Part shown: piece after piece, positions 1-9,180 of the stretch
Layout of the letters: the number at the start of each line of letters is the position of its first letter
Numbering within the stretch: the stretch's first letter is position 1
Origin: Brasenia schreberi
Taxonomy: Eukaryota; Streptophyta; Magnoliopsida; Nymphaeales; Cabombaceae
NCBI GenBank assembly: GCA_036023115.1
Contig: JAYKKT010000086.1
Coordinates: forward strand, 11,547,501 to 11,611,500
Direction of reading: 5' to 3'
Length of the DNA stretch: 64,000 bases
Program-made: the position numbers and the translations under genes
The notes under the pieces: generated by a model
The model's database searches: none
What the model was told of the DNA's origin: nothing
Seen by the model: only the letters and a program-made list of their open reading frames with translations

Positions 1-2
1 TC

Positions 3-878
3 ATAGGACCAATTTTTCCAAAGGCATCAAATGGACACAGGTTCATTTTAGCAGCCACTGAGTATTTTTCCAAGTGGGTTGAAGCCACCTTCCTGACCAA
101 CATCCAGGGGCAACACGTGGTGGCTTTCATTAGGAAAAACATCTTGGCTCGATTTGGAGTTCCAAGAGATCTTGTGTCTGATAATGGCACCCCATTCAAA
201 AATGAGTGGATGGTCAAGCTGTGCAACAAGTATGGCATAAATCATCACTTCTCGTCGTCTTACTACCCTCAAGGCAACAACCAAGCCGAAGCCACCAACA
301 AGACGCTCATCAGCATTGTTGAGAAAACCTTAGAGAAGGGTAGAACATGGCACGAGAAACTGGATGAAGCCTTATGGGCTTATAGGACTTCCATCCGCAC
401 TACCACAAATGTCACGCCCTTTGAGTTGGTCTACGGCACAAACGTCGTTCTCCCCATTCATACATGTCTGCATTCATTTCATACATCCATAGCACTCGAC
501 CTTCCCCTAGAGACACTTCAGCATGTTAGGATGGCCGAACTAGATCTATTAGATGAGAGGCGACTCCTTGCTATGGATCATGCTCATGCATACTGGCAAA
601 GGATCACCCGACACTACGAGAAACATATGAAACCTCACCCCTTCGAAGTGGGAGAGCTCGTTTTGAAAATCATCCACCATCGTGGCCCACATCCACTTGG
701 AAAGTGGCGGCCCCAGTGGGATGGCCCTTACGTCGTGTGTGGAATCGCCACGAACAATTCTTATTGGTTAACCGATGTCGAAGGTAGGAATTTAGCAGAT
801 CCTATCAATTTTTCAGTATTTGAAAAAGTACCACATATAGGGTCCGAGTTAAATTCCCATTTTGCAAAAATATTTTAG
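3..878 (+). CDS. Ty3/gypsy integrase, C-terminal part of pol (copy A), cut by the window start
   Basis: The frame is open from base 3 to a TAG at 876-878. It encodes the end of a gypsy polyprotein: the integrase catalytic core followed by the C-terminal region. The second core aspartate lies in SDNGTPF (codon 180-182) and the catalytic glutamate in NNQAEATNK (codon 288-290), with 35 residues between them, the DD35E spacing of this family. The first aspartate falls just outside the window. The protein then has the usual YRTS, PFELVYG and LLDERRLLAMDHAHAYWQR stretches and the GKWRPQWDGPY region. Compared with the copies at 18.5 and 28.7 kb, an extra base near 805-835 shifts the last 20 or so codons, so the natural C terminus is replaced by unrelated residues. 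Known family role: inserting element cDNA into the chromosome. It is otherwise the least damaged plus-strand integrase in the window. Confidence 0.9.
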   Translation: MGPIFPKASNGHRFILAATEYFSKWVEATFLTNIQGQHVVAFIRKNILARFGVPRDLVSDNGTPFKNEWMVKLCNKYGINHHFSSSYYPQGNNQAEATNKTLISIVEKTLEKGRTWHEKLDEALWAYRTSIRTTTNVTPFELVYGTNVVLPIHTCLHSFHTSIALDLPLETLQHVRMAELDLLDERRLLAMDHAHAYWQRITRHYEKHMKPHPFEVGELVLKIIHHRGPHPLGKWRPQWDGPYVVCGIATNNSYWLTDVEGRNLADPINFSVFEKVPHIGSELNSHFAKIF

Positions 879-2013
879 GGAAATCTGCTTTGAAACTTCG
901 AAACCAAGGATTAAAGGTGAGTTGTGTGACCCTGAATGAGAGAATCGGCGTTTTGTGAAAAAGTGGAGATTTTCAAAATGCGTGGTTACATTTCAAAATC
1001 CTTGTTCTTACAAAGAAAGGCCTAATTCAATATAGCAAGATACTTGCAAGTTGTATGTGCTATTTCTAAATAGGCTAATCTGGAATGGATGGAGTATGAC
1101 CTTGGGATAAGTCCTCCCCTCTTCTCTTCTCCTTCAAAAAGGAAAACTTGGCCAAAACAAAGAGAAATCCCCGCCGAAATCTCTTTCCCAAAGAAAGAAG
1201 CCTGAGTCAAAAGCAAGCAAAAAATGATTCTTCCATGGAAAAGAGGGATTAAAGAAAAAATACTCCCAAAGGGAGACCCAAATGAAAAAAAGAAAGAAAA
1301 AGGCCAAAAGGCTCAAAAAGAGCAGTTTTTCGCCTTCTTTGCCTCAAACCATGGGACACTTCAGAAGGGATCGTGGTTTTTCCCATCCCTACGACTTATC
1401 CCAAGCGAAACATGGTTCATTTTAGGAAATCCTAAAGTAAAAATAGGATTTACTTACTTGAATTTCATCTTGTTTGAGAATACAATGTTTTGAGTAAGGC
1501 GTAGGAATTTTGAAATGTGGCTTGTTTTCTCATAAAACCTCTGCTAGATTAGAGAGTGTCGAGACTCAAGTAAAGGCAAACACGAGGAGCTAAAGGTCCT
1601 TAGGATTGATGGTTCAGAAAAGTTTTCCCTCTTAAAATGAATTTCAAAAACTCGAACATTGAGCTTACATAAGGCTCGCTCACTTGGAGCAGCAGGTCTT
1701 CATAAAGTCTCAAAAGTTCGACCATAGAATCGGGTCTCTAGGAGGTCGCCCTTTCTGGCACCTCATCCATATCATGCACTTTGCATATCCACGCATGAAC
1801 ACCTCATACATGATCTCTATTTAGGGCTAGATCCATAGAAAGTCCCCTTTTTGGCGAAAAATCCCCTATTATCGAGCTTAAAAGAAAAACATTTTTTTCC
1901 TCAAATTTAGGATGATCCCATATTCTCAAGATCAAATTCGGGGAGAACAAATAGGGGTGTCATCTTCTTCGCCATTATCCAAATCAATTTGGATAATGAC
2001 AAAGAGGGGCATC
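879..2013 (+). other. 3' noncoding region of gypsy element A, with hairpin and polypurine tract
   Basis: This lies between the pol stop and the 3' LTR and has no credible gene. It matches by eye the corresponding stretches after the other pol copies (18561-19746, 28748-29905 and, reversed, 60852-61716). It has a purine-rich block at 1220-1330, a CCATGGG...CGTGG stem at about 1349-1376, and at 1973-1998 a perfect 11-bp hairpin (CATTATCCAAA, loop TCAA, TTTGGATAATG). The hairpin is followed at once by AAAGAGGGG (2001-2009), the likely polypurine tract that primes plus-strand DNA, four bases before the LTR. Short ORFs here are shadows of this A-rich sequence. Confidence 0.75.
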
Positions 2014-2662
2014 TGTAAACACCCCGAAATCCAAAAATTTTGCAAAACCAAATGCCTGGTTCGAAAATCAGCTCAAAAAGCCAAGTTTGGAATTTTCGAA
2101 AACCCAGGAGCTCAAATACTTCAAACCTCCATTTTCCAACCCTGTTTGAAACATGAAATTCTCAAAAGTGGACGAAAGTCTCATTTCTGCAAAAGCCCAG
2201 ACGAACAGGTGAAGCCTGGCTCAAAGCAGCTGCAAAAGAAATTCAAAAATTCAAAGATCAAGCCCAGCCCGATGAAAAGCAGAATTCAAAGACAAAAGAG
2301 GAGCCCAAGCCACAAATGGACTTCAAGCCGGAAGCATCGGAGGCCAAGCCAACAGTACCCCTGAAATCACGAACAAATCCAAATAAAAAACAACAAAAAT
2401 CAGTTAAAAAAGAGTCTGAAAAGATGAAAAGGAGCTCGAATGACAAAATTGGGAAAAACCCAGCATAAGATGGAGCGTTGATGAACTCAGGGCCCGCACA
2501 AAGCATCCGGCTTGAAACGCCAGGAAAGACGAAGAAGAGAAAATTTTGGATCGAATCTGGATCCAAATATCCAGATCCAAATCCAAGATCCAGATCCAAA
2601 CAAGACTTGGATTGGATCCAGATTTCAGAACCAAACCAGGATCCATATCCAAGTTCAAGCTC

Positions 2663-2670
2663 TATAAAAG
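2663..2670 (+). promoter_or_regulatory. TATA box of the family I LTR
   Basis: TATAAAAG stands just after the GGATCC/AAATCC repeats and about 60 bases before a GA-repeat tract. The same order (repeats, TATA, GA tract) recurs at 55178-55185 in the second family I LTR. Transcription would be expected to start about 30 bases downstream. Confidence 0.7.
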
Positions 2671-3010
2671 GACGTCAGGGGGGGGAGGTCCTGGAGGCTT
2701 TTTTTTTCACGTGAAAGCTTAGTGGGTGGAGAGAGAGAGAGAGAGAGAGGAAAGCAAGTCAAGAATGGTGGCTTGACTTGGCCTTTCCATTGTGGGCTGG
2801 GCAAGAAAGGTTTCACGCAAGTGAGGTGCTGCAACAAGATGGAATCCGGCAGCTTGGATGGCTCTCCCATTGCGTGAAGGTTGGATGCATGGAAGCCAAT
2901 AGGAGCTGGCTGTTTTCCCCACTAAGGTTAGTTCCTAAAACACTAAACTAAGCCCCTCTTTCCCTAATCCTCTAAACTACCCAAAATACATCCCCTAGAA
3001 CCCACCCAAG

Positions 3011-3489
3011 CTCGGCCAAAGTGCTGGCCGAGCCTTGCTTAAACCCACCCTACTCTACCCAAAACCGATCCCAAACAAAACCGCCCAAGCTCGACCAATA
3101 TTTGGCCGAGCTTTCCCTAGATCTACCCCACTAATCACCCTAAGTCTTGGCCTTAAACCTTCCCTTAGATCCTTACCATTCAACCTAAAAAAAGCCTAAC
3201 CAAACCGAGTGCCTAATGCACTCGATTCCCTTAGCCACCCACATTCACCTAGCTCGGCCACTATCTGGCCGAGTATTGGCTTCAACCTTACCTAAAACCA
3301 CTTCCTAAACCTACCCAGCTCGGCCACCATTTGGCTGAGCATTCCCTTAGACCCTTTCCTTAGAACCTCGCCTAAGATCATTCCCAACAGACCAACCAAG
3401 CTCGGCCATTAGCTGGCCGAGCATTGCTTTAGGATCCTGCCCAAATCTACCCATGAAACATCACCCAACTCGGCCATTAGCTGGCCGAG
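3011..3489 (+). repeat. Array of six short palindromes CTCGGCCA / TGGCCGAG
   Basis: Six hairpin-forming sites have arms CTCGGCCA and TGGCCGAG around loops of 5-6 bases: 3011-3032, 3089-3109, 3253-3273, 3319-3339, 3401-3421 and 3469-3489. Four are perfect 8-bp stems; two carry one changed arm base. Spacing is about 66-82 bp, with one double step. They lie inside the predicted transcript, in C-rich sequence with no coding potential. The other family I LTR has a matching array at 55631-55969 with different loop sequences. Confidence 0.85.
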
Positions 3490-3742
3490 TATCCCCTTAG
3501 GACCTTGGCTTAACTCTTACCCAAGACCACCCATTTAGACCTAGCCTAGATCCCTTACATCTCGCCCTAGATCTATCCATTGTCTCACCCAAAACCCATA
3601 GCCTATCCATATGTCGACCTAGCCTAGATCAAAGATTAGGATCAACACCCCACGCAGCTGATCGATTCGCAGAGAGAGGTCCATCCAACAGCTGTTCCCA
3701 AGGTCGGATTCCATTGATGAAGAAAGCCCAAGCAGACGACGT

Positions 3743-3749
3743 GTAAGTG
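3743..3749 (+). other. Conserved splice-donor-like GTAAGTG in the LTR
   Basis: GTAAGTG stands about 50 bases before the conserved AATGGAGC box. The same site occurs at the same place in other LTRs: 14001 (GTAAGTA), 20684, 56227, and on the minus strand at 5811-5817, 51586-51592 and 52445-52451. At 50672 the first base is changed. It fits a plant 5' splice site, with the LTR end (TCTACAG when followed by G) as a possible acceptor. Whether splicing occurs cannot be seen from DNA. Confidence 0.45.
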
Positions 3750-3879
3750 TTCGAATCTGGTCTTTTACATTGTTTCAAGTTCAATTAAATTCGATACAGG
3801 GTTGTAATAATGGAGCGTAGTCTCCCCCCGAGATGTAATATTGTGGTTTGAAACACGAATCACACACGTACACTCGAGC

Positions 3880-4210
3880 CTTTCCGCTCTTATCTGCACA
3901 CTTTTGCACACAAACGGGCCTCAACAACCCATAGGATATAGCTCTATTTATATACATTCAGCTGGGTTTTAAGGTTCAAGTCGTGTGAGTTATCTTTCAT
4001 TTTATACACTCAAAGCACTCACTCACATTGAGCCTTTCCGCTCTTACGTATATATACGTATTTCCCTTTCAGCTGGGTTTTAAATTCAAGTTGCGTGAGT
4101 TGCCTTTCAATTTATACACTCAAAGCACTCACTCACATTGAGCCTTCTTGCTCTTAAGATATAGCTATATATTTTCTTTCCGCATCTAAGATATAGCCAT
4201 ATTTTCCCTT
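3880..4210 (+). repeat. Tandem units with GAGCCTTTCCGCTCTTA in the LTR 3' half
   Basis: Units of roughly 120 bp repeat about three times. Each holds a GAGCCTT(T/C)(C/T)(C/T)GCTCTTA core, an AT-rich stretch and a CACTCACTCACATTGAG stretch. The same unit, with different copy number, fills this position in family I, II and III LTRs in both orientations. Confidence 0.75.
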
Positions 4211-4515
4211 CTGCAATTTCCCTTCTGCTATGTCTTTAAATTCTGGGTTTTCCCTTTAAGTTGTGTGAGTTGCATTGCATATACGCCACACTCGAGATAG
4301 GGAGCATATATCCTAAGCAAAATCGTGTAGAATCTGCCAAAATCGAGCACTTGATGCACACAATTACACGCTTGAATTGGCTAAAACCCAAGAGACATAG
4401 GAGCGTGTAGATCCCATGCATAAAATCTGCAATTTTGACAAAACCAATCGATAAAACACTTTTATGTTTTTGAAAGAGTCGTGTTTGTTCAAAACCAAGA
4501 TTTCCTAAAGCATAC

Positions 4516-4632
4516 AGACTGACCCTTGAGCGTCGATTCAAGAAGGTCTGCGACGAAAAGATCCCACTTATCCACAGTCGCCCCAAAGTCAGATATTTTC
4601 AAAACTTACTTCGCTAGTTTGAGAAAGCTACC
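4516..4632 (+). other. Conserved structured module near the LTR end (family I, copy 1)
   Basis: The module has two potential stem-loops. The first is CTTGA (4525-4529), 8-base loop, TCAAG (4538-4542), enclosed by AGAC (4516-4519) and GTCT (4546-4549). The second starts GCTAGTTT (4613-4620), loop GAGA, then AAGCTACC, damaged in its last bases. Between them is a well-kept GCGACGAAAAGAtCCCACTT stretch. All four LTR families have this module about 100-200 bp before the LTR end. Confidence 0.65.
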
Positions 4633-6587
4633 TAGCATGCCCTTTTAAAGTGACATAAGCACGAAAAGATTCGCTTCAGGCCTAAGAACCCAGAGTCGAA
4701 GATTTTCCTTATCTATAGCAAGATCTGACTCGTTTGGGGCGATTGTGAGCAAGTGGGCTCTTTTCGTCACAGACCTTCTTGCACCGATGCGCAAGGGTTA
4801 GTCTGTACGCTTAGCAAAGTCGATTTTTAAACAAATGTAACCTCTTTGAAAACATGCGAAGTGTTTGATTGGGTTTTGTTTGTATTGTTGCAGATTTTAT
4901 TTCACGTGGGATTTGCACGTGCCTATGTCTTTGATTTTAGCCAATTTGGGCGTGAGATATGTGCGTCAAGTGCCTAAATGTGGCGAATTTTGCACGGGTG
5001 TATGGGGTTTGCTTTGATGCAATTATACGCCCTAACTAGTGGTATGGCGAATATGCAATACAAACTCACACAACTGAATGGGAAAACCCAGAATTGAAAG
5101 ACATAGCCGAAGGGAAATTGCAAAAGGGAAATTGAAAAAGGGAAATATGACTATATCTTAATTGCGGAAAGGCTCAATTGTGTAAGTGTATGCCGTGTAT
5201 AAATTGAAATGCAACTCACACAACTGAACCTTAAAACCCGAAATTTAAAGACATAGCGGAAGGGAAATATAACTATATATATATGGTCCCGAAGGTCGCC
5301 AACGTGTGCGTGTTGTGTTTGTGTGTAAATGGAAAGACAAACACACGCAGCTGAACTGGGAAAACGCAGCGAAAAGTATAGAAATATGACTATATCTTAG
5401 CGGTTGCCAAGGCCAAAACGGTGCGTGAGGTGCTTGAGCAAGCGCTCGGGTGTTCTTTGGGTGCGAGTGTGTAAATGAAAGACAAACTCACACAACTTAA
5501 TGTAACAACCCAGCTGAATTGAAATACATATATAGAATAAGAGTGAAGGCTCAATGCACGCGTGTGTGGAGTGTATAAAATTAAAGACAACTCACGCAAC
5601 TCTTACTAGAGTCTTAGGAGTAAGAGCAAAAGCTCAATGGTACTTGTGGGTGCTTGTGTACGAGTAAGAGCTAAGGCTCAAGTGCTCGTGTGTGCTTCGT
5701 GTAGCATGCCACGTTATTCAACCCGAGGGGAGACAAGGCTCCGTTAATACAACCCCGTATCCAAATTGAATTAAGTACGAAGCAAGTTAACGTAAAAGAC
5801 CAAGTTTAGACACTTACAAATAGTTGGTCCGTCTTCACTTGCTCATGCTTGGGCTTGTGATTCACTTTGGGCAGCCAAGAGGGGTTTTCCTAAGTGGCTT
5901 TAAGAAGAGATTAGGGCTTAGGGAAGGCTCACAGTCTTAGGGTTTAGGAGAGCTTGGGTTCGGCCAAGAGAAGGGTCGCGGTCCTAAGGGGTCATGGCCT
6001 AATGCGAGGCTAGTCTTAGTCAAGGGGATAGGAGGTCAAGGCCTAAATGGGGTGGCTGGTATGGTTGGCTAAAGCTGGCAGGGTGTAGGTCAGGCCGTAG
6101 TGGCGCGGGGCATGCAGTGGTGCGGGATGGCGTTAGGGGCACTGCAAGGGAGCGCTGGGCGCTGAAGGGGGTTCGAGTGACACGTAGGGCGGGTGGACAG
6201 GGCACGGGGTGCACTGTAGGCGCCTGGGGGAACGCGGGTAGCGGCTGGCGCGGTAGGGGCACGTCTGGTTGGCCGGGGACTTGAAGGTTTGTTAGGGATA
6301 GTTTGAGGTGGTTGGGGTTAGGTTAGGTCCAGTTAGGGTTCAGTTAGGGTTAGGTTGGTTCAGTTAGGGTTAGGTTGGTTTGAGTCTAGGCTAGTTTAGG
6401 GCTAGGTTTACCTCTTGGAGCCGGTCCTTCTTGGCTTGAGCCCACTTCTCCATGGTTGCAGCCTCTTGGTCCAGCCCACATGGCTTAGCCCACCTCACCT
6501 AATGAGCCAACATGGCTTGAACCACTCTCTCACTCTCTCTCCTCCCCAAGTGGATTTCACATGAACTTGTGGAGACCCCCTCACTCC

Positions 6588-6595
6588 TATTTATA
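6588..6595 (-). promoter_or_regulatory. TATA box of the minus-strand family II LTR
   Basis: Read on the minus strand this is TATAAATA, in a CCTATAAATAGG context identical to the one at 49840-49847 in a plus-strand copy. The GGATCC/AAATCC array lies immediately upstream. Confidence 0.65.
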
Positions 6596-6605
6596 GGCAT
6601 TTGAG

Positions 6606-6920
6606 GTGGGTCTTGGATTTGGGTTTGGGTTTAGGATTTGGATCCAAACCCAAATCCAAACACTATTTGGATTTGGATCTTGGATCTCAGATATTTTAAG
6701 ATCCGTATCTGATCCAAACCCAACATTTTTATGGATATGGATTTGGATATTTTGGTCAAGATCCGATCCAATCCAAATACTATTTGGATCCAATCTAAAT
6801 CCAAACACTATTTGGATCGACCCAAACACTATTTGGATTGGCCCAAATCCAAACACTATTCACTATATGGATTTGGATCTGAATATTTATGGTCCAGATC
6901 CAAATCAAAATTTCTCTGGA
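6606..6920. repeat. GGATTTGGATC-type array in LTR U3
   Basis: About 300 bp of short degenerate repeats are built from GGATTT, GGATCC and AAATCC words with CACTATTTGGATC interspersed. Both strands give long spurious ORFs rich in W-I or D-P-N-P. The same array lies just upstream of the TATA box in every family I-II LTR here and in the family III LTR (about 2545-2655, 12410-12500, 49553-49818, 55060-55165, 58335-58445), which suggests a U3 enhancer-like repeat. Confidence 0.8.
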
Positions 6921-7554
6921 TAGTCCTTCTTGGCTTCTCGAGGCATATGATCTGTGTGGGCCCTAGTTTCATCAATGACCCGTCTAGTGTTGGGTTTCCC
7001 CAATCGGTGTCGTTCGGACCCATTTTGCCTTTTGGACTCTGTTTCTGCTCATTTCTGGTCCTCCCGGTTCAGATTCGGTATACTGGAGTGAGAATGGTCA
7101 ATCTGGCTTTATGGTGCTCCTGGCTTGCCATCTGCTTCGTGCCTGAGCCTTCCGTTCGCCTTTCAATCCTAGCTTTTATCAGGCCAGGATGTTCTTCTAG
7201 GCTTTAGAACGGACTTCTGAAGCTACTTCTGGTGTTGGCCTTCGTGAGCGGCTTACTAGGCTGCTTTTGGGTCAAGTATCGTCTTCGCGAGCTCCACCTA
7301 TTCGCCTTGGCCTTTTGGGGAAGATGGGGCTGAGCCCGGGTTTCAAAACTCCTATTCGGATATGGGGCTTCAAAACACTATTTACAGTTTAAAAAGCAAT
7401 ATGTATAGAGTTTTAAAACATATGTACAGGTTTTCAAATATGTACAGGGTTGTCTGGAAGGCTCCTGGGTTTCCAGACTCAAAATAGCCCTTTGGGGCTG
7501 CTTTTGTAAAACCAGGTATATTTGAGAAAGTCGTGAGATTTTGGGGTGTTTACA

Positions 7555-8283
7555 GCTCTTATATACTTATATTTCAATTTCAGCAAGTTCAATTCAAGTC
7601 GTGTGAGTTTGTTATTTCAATTCTACACTCACACACGCGTGCATTGAGCCTTTCCGCTCTTAATATAAGTATATCTCCCTTCCACAATTTACATTCAAGT
7701 CATGTGAGTTGCTTTTAAGGTTCGGGTATTTTCCTTTCAGCTGCGTGAGTTGCACTTACATTTTGGGTATTTCCTTTAAGCTGTGTATGTGAGTTGCTTT
7801 TAAATTTAAGCCTAGCTCACATCATATCAAACCTGGAGAGAGTTCGTACATCCTTGCATTCGCATATTTTCAAAGAGGATACCCCGCACTACGCTCAAAA
7901 CTTGTTAAAATTAGGCCACTTAAAGCACACACATCCGGCCTAAATAGCTTTAAAATTCAAAGACTTGGATACGGATAGCCCCGTAATAAAAACTACAACT
8001 TAGGCAAACAATCATTGAAAATACTTGCTTTTCTTTCAAAAGATTAGGTTTGTTTGAAATCGAAGTTTTCTAAAGCACTGGAACTGACCCTTGAGCACCG
8101 GTTCAAGAAGGTTTCAAGCGGAAAGATCCCGCTTGCTCACAATTGCCTTTTAAAAGTCAGATATATTTCAAAATCTTTGTTGGTTTGAGTAAGCTAGCTG
8201 GCACGCCCTTAAAAGCGATGTAAACTCGAAAAAGATTCGTTTCTGGTCTTGTAAACCAAGAGCAAGGAATTTTCGTGCTTACA
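7555..8283 (+). mobile_element. 3' end of an LTR, left side of the decayed element
   Basis: The stretch starts abruptly after the minus-strand LTR and carries only LTR tail features: a GAGCCTTTCCGCTCTTA unit near 7647, the CTTGA/TCAAG stem at 8090-8107 and a TTGAGTAAGCTAGCTGGCACG stretch near 8185-8205. It ends TTACA at 8283. It is plausibly the remnant of the 5' LTR of the element whose 3' LTR is 11961-15312, because the tails look alike. The missing 5' part is not next to it. Family assignment is uncertain. Confidence 0.65.
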
Positions 8284-9180
8284 GTGTGGAAGCCCAAGTC
8301 TTCCATCACCCCAAAATCCAAACTCCCACTGTCCAAAATAAAACTGGTATATACCCATGACATGGATAATTCTATGTTCTAGGGGCGTGAACTTTATAAA
8401 ACCTTTTCAAAAACCAAAAAGCCTTGGAACATGATCTTAAACATGGGATATACACCCTACAAAGGCCTAGGAGCAAGAAATCAAGGTAGGCTAGAACCTG
8501 TCCTACCTAAAGCAAACCCAAATCAATATGCCTAAGACTACCTGAGTCAAGGGTGCCCTTTAGAACCTCCTAAAAACGAAACCCATGGCTTAAACCTTTT
8601 GATTAGAAGTCTAATTCATGAAGTTTTCTTTATAGGTTCGATCCCTGCTTTTCAAAAATCCAAAAAAATTAGATATTGCCAAAAACAAAAAAAAAATTAA
8701 AAAACCTTCAAAATCCCAAAAACATTTGAAAAATCTAAAAATTTTAAAGAGAAATTTGTTTCATTCCCCCATTCTGTATTTGGGAAAATTTTTCAAAAAG
8801 GAAGCCTTTATATTGATTCCTGAATTTGTATTTCGAAAAAGACAAAAAAATTGAAAAATTTCAAAAACAATGGCCATGTACAAAGCCCATCCTCGAAAGT
8901 TTCAAAAAACTTTTCAAAATTGTATATACTCCCCAAAACCAAAAATCGTCCAAAGTTGGTCATGTACACCTTTCTCTTGCCCAAAGCTTCCTCAAAATTA
9001 AAACCATCAAAGCAAGGAGGAAGATCACCTCTGAGCTTTCCTAAATTTCGTAGAATCCTTGACTTGGAAAATTTGGGGATTTTTATAAGTAAGTCTAACC
9101 CATAGTGTGTATGCATGCATACAAAAGCATCATGCATTGCATTTTATACTTGCATGAACAACATCGGGTCTAGACATCAT
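8284..9180 (+). other. Internal region of the decayed element, no gene seen
   Basis: This is A-rich sequence with many indels and no coding region. From about 8860 onward it is shared, reversed, with 54240-54532, so it belongs to the same element type. No gag, protease or reverse transcriptase could be recognised where they would be expected. The small ORFs at 8808-9137 lie on both strands and are shadows. Confidence 0.5.

Larger units (their letters stand above)
2014..4717 (+). mobile_element. Family I LTR, copy 1 (3' LTR of element A)
   Basis: It begins TGTAAACACCCC directly after the polypurine tract and ends near TCTATA, a mutated form of the TCTACA end. Length is about 2.70 kb, close to the 2,687 bp of the second family I LTR at 54533-57219, which it matches along its length. 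Order of parts: U3 with GGATCCAAATCC-type repeats (about 2545-2655), TATAAAAG at 2663-2670, a GA microsatellite at 2727-2750, a C-rich part with palindromes (3011-3489), GTAAGTG at 3743, the conserved AATGGAGC box near 3800-3840, tandem GAGCCTTTCCGCTCTTA units, and a structured tail. The right-hand neighbour is an LTR in the opposite orientation. Confidence 0.85.
4718..7554 (-). mobile_element. Family II LTR, minus strand, joined tail-to-tail to the family I LTR
   Basis: The minus-strand LTR starts TGTAAACACCCC at 7554. Its U3 holds GGATCCAAATCC repeats (6606-6920), its TATAAATA is at 6595-6588, its centre is GC-rich (about 6040-6280), and the AATGGAGC box lies near 5708-5760. The far end is truncated: on the plus strand it begins at about 4718 inside the GCTAGC hairpin, so the last 100 or so LTR bases are missing. 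The head matches the LTR that starts at 63721. No internal region is attached on either side, so it is a solo or truncated LTR. Confidence 0.8.

Noticed and set aside
6300..6400. TTAGGG-like words (GTTAGGGTTAGG), possible interstitial telomere repeat
   Set aside because: Only a few irregular words occur, not the plant TTTAGGG unit in tandem. They are the reverse of the CCTAACC-type repeats of the family II LTR.
6587..6923. Long ORFs on both strands rich in W-I, D-P-N-P or D-L-D-L
   Set aside because: They translate the GGATTTGGATC array of LTR U3. The same happens at 2258-2714, 49426-49848 and 58205-58587. Open frames on both strands follow from the repeat, not from coding.
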